NCBI GenBank assembly: GCA_018466975.1
Contig: CM031556.1
Span: 2,604,001-2,668,000, forward strand
Origin: Sparassis latifolia
Lineage: Eukaryota; Basidiomycota; Agaricomycetes; Polyporales; Sparassidaceae
Length of the DNA stretch: 64,000 nt
Direction: 5' to 3'
Below are positions 58,001 through 64,000 of this stretch, one piece after another. The translations under genes and the position numbers were made by a program. The notes beneath the pieces are model-generated. The model was not told the origin of the DNA. It did not search any database and was given only the letters and a program-made list of their open reading frames with translations. The first letter of the stretch is position 1, and each line of letters starts with the position of its first letter.

Positions 58001-59369
58001 CGGCCATAGCGATGCATTGCCGAAGTCTGCGAGATGAGTAGAATCTGACCATAGCATCATCGCCGCAATTGCACGCGGCAACTTGCATCCAGGCTCTGGA
58101 GGACTTGACTGGAGATCGAGATGCGCCTGACGAAAGACGGAGGATGAATACAATTCACCATATACCTCTTCCTCTCGTCCATTCGTGCCGGATGGCGGCT
58201 GCCAGAGTAATGTGTACGGTTCAAAATGAAATGTCGCAGCTGCTTTGCTTTCAAAAACCACCTGCGTGACCTGTTCTATCGGACGATAAAATACTCCAGG
58301 AACCTCGAAGTCTGCAGCAGGCACCCCCTTTTGTCCGGAAGGTATGCTGATAGTGACAGAACTCTCTCGCCATCCATCGCGGGCATCAAACATTCCACTG
58401 GGACAACTATCTCCCAGTTTCCGATCGACTGCATCCCATTTTGTGTCGACGACATCCGAGACGATGAATCGTGGGTGGGAAAGCACTCCAACCAAATCCT
58501 TGAAGTCGCCCTTAGATTTCGTGGTGCTTCCATTCCAATACCACCGCCCCAAACGATATGAAGATTCATTTGGATATGGACCCCACAGATGAGCCGCCGA
58601 AGATGGGGTCGTCACGACAGCAAAGTTGGTCTCAGTATCCAACTCGCTATTACCCCCATGGCTGTCACCTGTAACCAGGTTCTCTACGGACACGCCATCA
58701 TCAGGGTCATGCAAGGGGACCCGCGCATACTGACGAACCAGCCCAAATGAATTGGGGACAGTCCGGACCAGTTTCGGCACCAATGCCTCAGGTGCTGAGG
58801 TCTCGAGCAATGCGCTCTCCGGTTCTTCGAAGATGGGATGTGTCACGTCAGGCTGGGGAATGGTTGTGGGTCCTTCTGGTATCACATCTCGGTACCGCGC
58901 GGGAAGCTGGTTACGGTTGGTGCGAACGGGGCGACGAGATGGATTGAGGAGTGGTGCCTTCGGCCCGGCTTCAGTCGTCGAAGCATTCATCTCGATGGAT
59001 AACATGGGCTCCTCTGCGCCCTCTGTGTGCACATCCTAAAGGCCATCACCAAGGTCCTATATCAGTACGTGAACCATTCAATTCGTTCCCGGGTGCACGT
59101 ACCGGCATAGGCAGCACTGGCGGAGGTGCTTCGTAAGAACTGCTGGCACCCGCAATGGGGCCAACGGTGGATGCCATAAATGTCTCCTGCTGGTTGAGCA
59201 GACGCAGCCTTTTCCGTGGAGGACCCTCAGCCGCCATGCGTGCTGCACGTGCGGCTTCCAGTTGGGCAGTTTGGTGAGCATTATGGGCACGACATTTGTT
59301 CTGATGCCTGTGCAGGCCGCCTTCGGTCGTGAAAGAGCTGCGACAAATGCACCTATGTGGGAGAGACAT
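55066..59369 (-). CDS. Plavaka-type transposase (CACTA-like superfamily), apparently intact
   Basis: DDE-class DNA transposase of basidiomycetes. It starts MSLPHRCICRSSFTTEGGLH with a C2H2-like finger (C-x-C...H-x3-H/C). The first intron runs from the GTACGTGC donor at about 59101 to the acceptor before DVHTEGAEEP. Core motifs appear in order: LWGPYPNESSYRLGRWYWNG, MMLWSDSTHLADFGNASLWP then YLLFGNQSKYERGKP, VMCGDGIRRRLYLRLFTYSADYPEKVL, CPCPRCLVPK (zinc-binding Cys), FLPDVMHEWELGVWKAIILH, HRRAKRRFERTSKKDFIAQL, RMYAHQTLTINYTTYDVRRAQDT and FVDRDMMMRYMGCGIGH. An acidic tail ends DDSDGYADL. I saw no internal stop once introns are removed. The transposase is read in many exons, so small errors in the model are likely. 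Confidence 0.82.
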
Positions 59370-60187
59370 GGAAGTGGGGAAAATAGATGGCTTGAGCCCC
59401 TACCAACCGGCACGAACCTTTAGCTAGCGCTCACCCAAGTAGCCCAGTGGTCGGCGCCCTGCGATCGGCGAGAATTGTCACGGTAGTAAGGTGGGATACC
59501 AAAGCTGGATCCGAACCCGTAGTAGTCCATGGTTGATTAATTCTGCTCGTTGTATACTACAGTCATTTAGATTATTCTATGGTCATTGTGTGTCCTGTGC
59601 AAAAAATCGGTCGGGGAAATAATGTGAAATCTAATGCCCGAATAATGTCACGGGCACTCACATACCAAGATACGAAAGGCAGGTTAGCCACCCATGCAAG
59701 AACGACATCCGAGTCCTCTCTCGTGGCGGAGGATGCGAACCACACATCCGAGTCAAGGAACTCCAACTTGAAGCCAAGGCGCCAACATTCGCTGAGCCTG
59801 TAGCATCATCGGCCAGCGGTGAGACAGTCAGTCGGAGACACATTGCCAAAGAATAGCCTCAGCGATAGCAATATGATCAGCCCTGATCAACGATTGTCGG
59901 GAGGGCGGCAAGCTGTGCGTTCCAGATCATGCGTCGGTCGTCCTGGGCCCCACACATCAGAGACGGCCAGCAGGACACTATAGTTGTGGGGTCTGATCGA
60001 CGACGCGCAAGCCTGTCCCGCATTTAGAAGCCCTTATACACACATGTAAACAGTGGCCACCCTTATCGACGTCTGGTAAAGTCTAGCGCCTCATACCAGA
60101 CCTCGCCCAATTTCCCGATGTCAGGCTTCAACTTCAGCGGAAAGTTCTGACAGGAACTGAAACTCGCTGCTTCATAGTCTTCGCACC
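59370..60187. other. Right flank of transposon and RRP15 promoter
   Basis: This region holds the right end of the transposon and the RRP15 promoter. On the minus strand, an ATG at 59530 opens 32 codons (MDYYGFGSSFGIPPYYRDNS...) up to a good donor GGTGAGCG near 59433. It does not splice in phase with the transposase start, so it was not merged. The CGATGATCAG-like motifs near 59870-60000 form short imperfect inverted pairs. No terminal inverted repeat was proven. Confidence 0.3.
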
Positions 60188-60998
60188 ATGTCTCTTTCCA
60201 AACGACAAAAGCTCGCACCCAGAGAGGATGGCTTGGATGACGAGACGAACTCTCTCCACTCCGTCGACGAAGACCCATCAGGATCCGGTAGCTCATCCGG
60301 GAGCGACGCCTTATCCTCTCCTGATGCAGAGGATGAGATCTCGGAGGTCAAGCGGGCCAAATCGAAGAAGACATTGAAACGCAAACGTCGCGCTACCGAT
60401 GCTACACACTTTGGCGCAACACTACAGTCTCTACTAAATACGAAGGCTCCTTCTGCACTACCATTGTCACTGAAGCCATCGGTAGCAAGAAAACGTAATG
60501 ACGAGAAGCTTGAAGTGAAGGGCAAGAGAATACTGCAAGTTGAGAAGAAGGAGAAGGAGGACAAAGGCAGAGTGAAAGATGTCATTGGTGGATGGGGAGG
60601 AGAAAGCGAAAGGGCTCTGCGAAAGGTCGCGCAACGAGGAGGTAACGATTTATTCTGCGAACCCGCGAGATTTATAGCCTTATCGTTCGTTGTCAGTGGT
60701 TAAGCTGTTCAATGTCATTCAGCAGTCGCAAGCAGCCAACGCTACAGCGGCTGAAGAATTGAAAACTCATAGAGGGTCTGGCAAGCCTACATTGCCGGCC
60801 CCAAAAATCGAGTCCAAAGCGAAGGGGAAAAAGACCAGAAAACATGACAGCAGTCATAAAAGCGAAAGCAAGGGTCAAGGTCAGTCGTATCTTATGCGAA
60901 ATTGCGGAGATGGCTCTCTAATATAGATTCGAATAGCGTTGGCAGGGGAAGACTTCTTTGACATCATCAGGTCCGGAGGGGTTGTCTCGAAAGCATGA
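60188..60998 (+). CDS. RRP15: Ribosome biogenesis protein RRP15
   Basis: Nucleolar factor for 60S subunit maturation. It starts MSLSKRQKLAPREDGLDDET and has an acidic/Ser-rich N-terminus. The Rrp15 domain then reads KKTLKRKRRATDATHFGATL, QSLLNTKAPSALPLSLKP, RALRKVAQRG, intron, VVKLFNVIQQSQAANATAAE. A basic region follows, and after a second intron ending GTTGGCAG comes the family tail EDFFDIIRSGGVVSKA. The length is about 225 residues, close to normal. The frame is intact. Confidence 0.9.
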
Positions 60999-61270
60999 CC
61001 TTACAGCTTGAGCACCAGTAACGACCATACGAACAGACAGATCCGTTGTCCTCTGTACGTTGATCGTAATCTCTCCTACCTGCGGGTGTTGACAGCTCCG
61101 TTCGCACTCAGATGTATGCTACTGCCGCAAGATCATTCTGTGCACTCGCACTGCATGTTGCCAAGGTCTAGGTGCGGAGACGCTGGTCTTGTGTCGTACA
61201 ATGGACGCTACAGTTGATTTGAGCTCAAGTACTCTTCATTGCAGACGAGTGAAAAGCATTTCGTCCTCGT

Positions 61271-61303
61271 CGTGGTGGTGGTGGTGGTGGTAGTGGTGGT
61301 GGG
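61271..61303. repeat. (GGT)n microsatellite
   Basis: An almost pure GTG/GGT triplet tract of about 11 units with one interruption (GGTAGTGG). It lies between RRP15 and GID8, outside any coding region. It is a simple length-variable repeat. Confidence 0.9.
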
Positions 61304-61469
61304 TTTATCTAAAGTGTAGTTACAGGATATGCGTGCATACATACATTCTGCACTTTACGACCGTTGACGATTGCGTGAGCCTGCCCTAAAGTTGAAATCA
61401 TCCTTAAAATTTGCCACGGCGTCCTGGGGCAAGTTCTTCATGGTCTGTTCCGCGTGTCTTTCAGATACT

Positions 61470-62584
61470 ATGTCTGTTCTGACCATCTGTCCTTCAGTCC
61501 CCCCAGAAGATAACGATCCTGCAAGAAGAGTGGGAGCGTCGGCTTCACGATGTGCAGGTGTCCAAACAGTACGTGTCTCCTCTTTTCCCGACTGGCGACC
61601 AGAAGATGAGCAACACTATTGGGAATCTCTCTGAACTCCTTGATGAGTTAAAAATTTATTGCATGTATTATCTGAACCTTTCCGTCGTCTGCTATCCCGT
61701 CGTCAAATTCGAGGGTGTCACTTGTAGCTAACTCTTGAGTCTTTGCAGTGATTTGAATCGTCTTGTAATGGACTACCTTGTCATTGAAGGCTATAGAACC
61801 GCTGCGGAGGAGTTCAGCAAGGAGGCTGGACTGGAATCTCCAGTCGATTTCGAGAGTATTGAGAGTAGAATGAACATTCGAGAGGCATTGCAGCGTGGAG
61901 ACGTCGGCGATGCTATCACACGCGTGAATGACCTGAACCCTGAGGTAAGTCTATCTTCCACGATATGTTTCAATAGGATTAGACTTTTCATGCACCACTC
62001 CGAGCCCGAGGGCGATGGTGAGACTCTTACACCAAAACTTCAGTCTTCAATATGATTTTCTGCTACCTGCTGCATCTTCAGTCCTAGGATATTAATCTTC
62101 CACTTTTCCAACAGATTTTGGATACCAATCCCGCCCTTTATTTCCGGCTTCAACAGCAGAAGCTCATTGAGTACATCCGTCAGGGCCGGATAGCTGAAGC
62201 GCTGCAGTTTGCACAGGAGGAACTAGCCCCGAGAGGCGAGGAGAGCCCGGAGTTTCTGTCCGAGCTCGAGAGGACAATGGCGCTGCTGGCGTTTGAATCA
62301 TCTCCGTTAGCTCCTGCGGCCATCAGTGAGCTCCTTTCGCCGGCGCAGAGAATGAAAACGGCAGGCGAAGTGAATTCCGCCATACTCGAAAGCCTGAGCC
62401 AGGGGAAGGAGGCGAAACTGGTCGGTTTGCTGAGGCTACTGTGTTGGGGTGAAACCATGTTGAGTGAGCGCGCAGAATTCCCAAAAGTAAGTGACCTCCA
62501 TGATGATCGATTTGAGCCAGTTAACTGATCGGTATTTCGCAGCTTGATCTCAGTGAAGGGACGTTCACTCGTGCGGGGAAGTAG
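61470..62584 (+). CDS. GID8: GID8-like LisH-CTLH subunit of the GID/CTLH E3 ligase
   Basis: Scaffold subunit of the ubiquitin ligase that removes gluconeogenic enzymes in yeast. The N-terminal EEWERRLHDVQVSK leads across a 176-nt intron to a LisH motif (DLNRLVMDYLVIEGYRTAAE). The CTLH domain follows (MNIREALQRGDVGDAITRVN, ILDTNPALYFRLQQQKLIEY, IRQGRIAEALQFAQEELAPR). The CRA domain comes next (ERTMALLAFESSPLAPAAIS and the end GETMLSERAEFPK, LDLSEGTFTRAGK). The start is unsure. From the ATG at 61470 the frame joins only if the C6 run at 61499-61504 is one base too long. An ATG at 61440 with an early intron is the alternative. Confidence 0.88.
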
Positions 62585-63212
62585 GAACACGATGGGTAAT
62601 ATTATCCTCATGGAATCGCCTGTACTAGCTCTGTGTATATTGTTTCTGTATTTTTACCACTTCAGATACTGCCGTCTCAGGCGTGTAGCGACAATCAACA
62701 TCATTGAGACTCATCAGCTGCAAGTTCCACGACCATGAAGAGGCTCTTTAGCCTCGGCAAGAAATGTCCGCAGGTCATTTCACTTGCATTTCACCAATAT
62801 TGGTGCGTGAAACAGGGTCAAATCCGACGGAAGACGGATGCATGTTGGATACTGACGAGCATCGTGCGCATTGATTAAGGGATTCGACAGGGCATGCACT
62901 TTCAATGGACGCAGTGGGTGGCGCCGAGACGCGCGAAGTTTGCTTAGTCAGCCGACGGCAGATTAGTGCTTGGCCACCGGTGTGGCCGCGTTGAAGGCAC
63001 AAAGCCCTCCTTGGTCGTCTTCGTTGTTTGGCTCGACGCTGCCGCCTTGTCTGCGTGCTGTTTTTGTCTCACATATCTGAGCGCATTTCACTCAGCCTTT
63101 CGTCCTTCGACTACTTAACGTTGCCTGGCCTTGGTCGACGTGCCTACTCATCTGTATCTTGTACCACGTTACCACTTCCGCCTCTGCCACTCATTGTCGC
63201 CGGATCTACGAC
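62585..63212. other. Intergenic region between GID8 and the right-edge gene
   Basis: It holds the GID8 3' UTR and the promoter of the next gene. TATTGTTTCTGTATTTTTACC near 62640 is a T-rich stretch. A pyrimidine-rich zone lies before 63213. No gene seen. Confidence 0.35.
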
Positions 63213-64000
63213 ATGTCTGATGAGACAAGATCGACCTATGCCAAGAATCGCAGACCACGACCGCGCATCTTGGTCGTCAACAATCCTAGTCCGGAGGAAG
63301 GCTCCAGCGGCAGCGAAGAGAGAATTGGAGCAACCAATCCTTATCCGAATGCATACACTTCTCAACCGCGTCCTTTACCCAGTCCTTCTCGTTCCACCCA
63401 TGTTGAGAGGCCACAAGCATCGCATATCCCAACACCTCTAACAACCAACCTTCCAGATCACAGGCATTACCCGTCGTCACAGTCAAACCCATCTAATCCC
63501 GCTCTTTCTTCCCCTTCCAGCACTAGTTCTCCTGCCATAGAATCAACCCCTCCTCCAAGCACTCCCGGGCAGAGTGCTCCACCTGTTGATCTGAGTGGCG
63601 AGGGGGGCGTTAGGCAAGAAGCAGCGAGTCCGCCGACACCTGACCGAAGCGAGACTACTTCACGCCCTGCAAAGTTTCTCGGGTTCAAATTACCGAGATC
63701 TAGTCATGCTCGTCGCTATTCGAACAACCGACAGCCATCACAGGTATGGTTTCCTGTTTAATCTTGGACTGTGTCGATGGTATATTGACCTTCGTTTCCC
63801 GATTGGCTAGCAATCGCCGACGACGACGACGACGACTCCTGATTCCTATACACAGCCGAATCATGCCCTTCGTTCACCCCCGAATGAGAAGGTCATATTT
63901 CTTGTGACTGCCGATGCGGACAAATTTGCAACTGTTGATATAACCGGAGCAATAACACCTGCGTTCATCCGCGAACGTATCTTCACGAAGGTTGGATGAG
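63213..64000 (+). CDS. Ser/Pro-rich protein with RA-like segment, cut by right edge (possible MAPKKK)
   Basis: N-terminal part only. It starts MSDETRSTYAKNRRPRPRIL, then about 150 residues rich in Ser, Pro and Thr. An intron at about 63743-63810 leads to QSPTTTTTTPDSYTQPNHAL and KVIFLVTADADKFATVDITG then AITPAFIRERIFTK, followed by a donor at about 63991. That last segment resembles the Ras-association-like domain seen near the N-terminus of basidiomycete Bck1-type MAP kinase kinase kinases. This is from memory and unproven, since the kinase domain would lie outside the window. The coding frame itself is clear. Confidence 0.7.

Larger units (their letters stand above)
52972..59369 (-). mobile_element. 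DNA transposon: Plavaka-type transposase plus DUF6698 gene
   Basis: Two genes on the same strand, about 360 bp apart, form one block: the transposase first (59369 to 55066), then the DUF6698 gene (54706 to 52972). Both are typical of Agaricomycete repeats and not of housekeeping loci, and they separate the ankyrin-DIL gene from RRP15. Coordinates cover only the coding block. True ends, terminal inverted repeats and target-site duplication lie further out and were not found. The reading frames are open after introns are removed, which suggests a young and possibly active copy. Confidence 0.7.

Noticed and set aside
59400..59530. Possible tRNA because of a GGTTCGGATCC-like T-loop on the minus strand
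   Set aside because: No matching acceptor stem, D-arm or anticodon arm can be folded around it. The stretch reads better as an open frame.
52708..59960. GGGCCC-containing segments at 52708 and 59949 as transposon terminal inverted repeats
   Set aside because: Beyond the GGGCCC core the two sides do not match, so no terminal inverted repeat can be claimed.

Overview
This window reads as nuclear DNA of a filamentous basidiomycete, most likely an Agaricomycete. Genes are dense, lie on both strands, and are cut by many short GT-AG introns of about 50 to 65 nt with CTNAC-like branch sites. The proteins are typical of that group: a fused ADE5,7 purine enzyme, a CAS1-type glycan O-acetyltransferase, a DUF6698 protein and a Plavaka-type DNA transposase. 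Gene models were built by hand from reading frames and splice signals, so exon edges are approximate where this is stated. I saw no tRNA, rRNA, CRISPR array or bacterial operon. Layout: 1-22 kb is ordinary housekeeping DNA (unknown protein, ADE5,7, ankyrin-CCCH protein, a bacterial-type glycerol-3-phosphate dehydrogenase, SED5, NOP6, UBC12, a 2OG-Fe(II) oxygenase, ABZ1, TTI1, a GNAT protein). 22.3-28.4 kb holds a decayed membrane-protein gene, an arrestin-like gene and a broken short-chain dehydrogenase. VTA1 follows. From 30.3 to 38.4 kb lies a rearranged block: an essentially complete CAS1 gene, a scar copy in which the promoter is joined to the 3' flank with the gene body missing, and a third copy with two internal deletions. 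Between them sit palindromic DNA, an inverted duplication and a tyrosine-recombinase remnant. 38.5-52.2 kb is again single-copy genes (STS1/Cut8, a PPR-like protein, a REX4-like protein lacking catalytic residues, a coiled-coil protein, a rhomboid protease, an ankyrin-DIL protein). 53-59.4 kb is a DNA transposon carrying an apparently intact Plavaka transposase followed on the same strand by a DUF6698 gene. The right end has RRP15, GID8 and the start of a probable signalling protein cut by the window edge. Functional threads: purine and folate precursor synthesis (ADE5,7, ABZ1), vesicle and endosome traffic (SED5, VTA1, arrestin, DIL protein), ubiquitin, NEDD8 and proteasome control (UBC12, STS1, GID8), ribosome biogenesis (NOP6, RRP15) and PIKK assembly (TTI1). 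These are not clustered into a pathway. A cross-cutting observation is that many otherwise good genes carry one single-base frame break located at a C or G run of four to five bases. This pattern suggests homopolymer errors in the assembly more than real gene death, and it affects how intact several genes should be judged.
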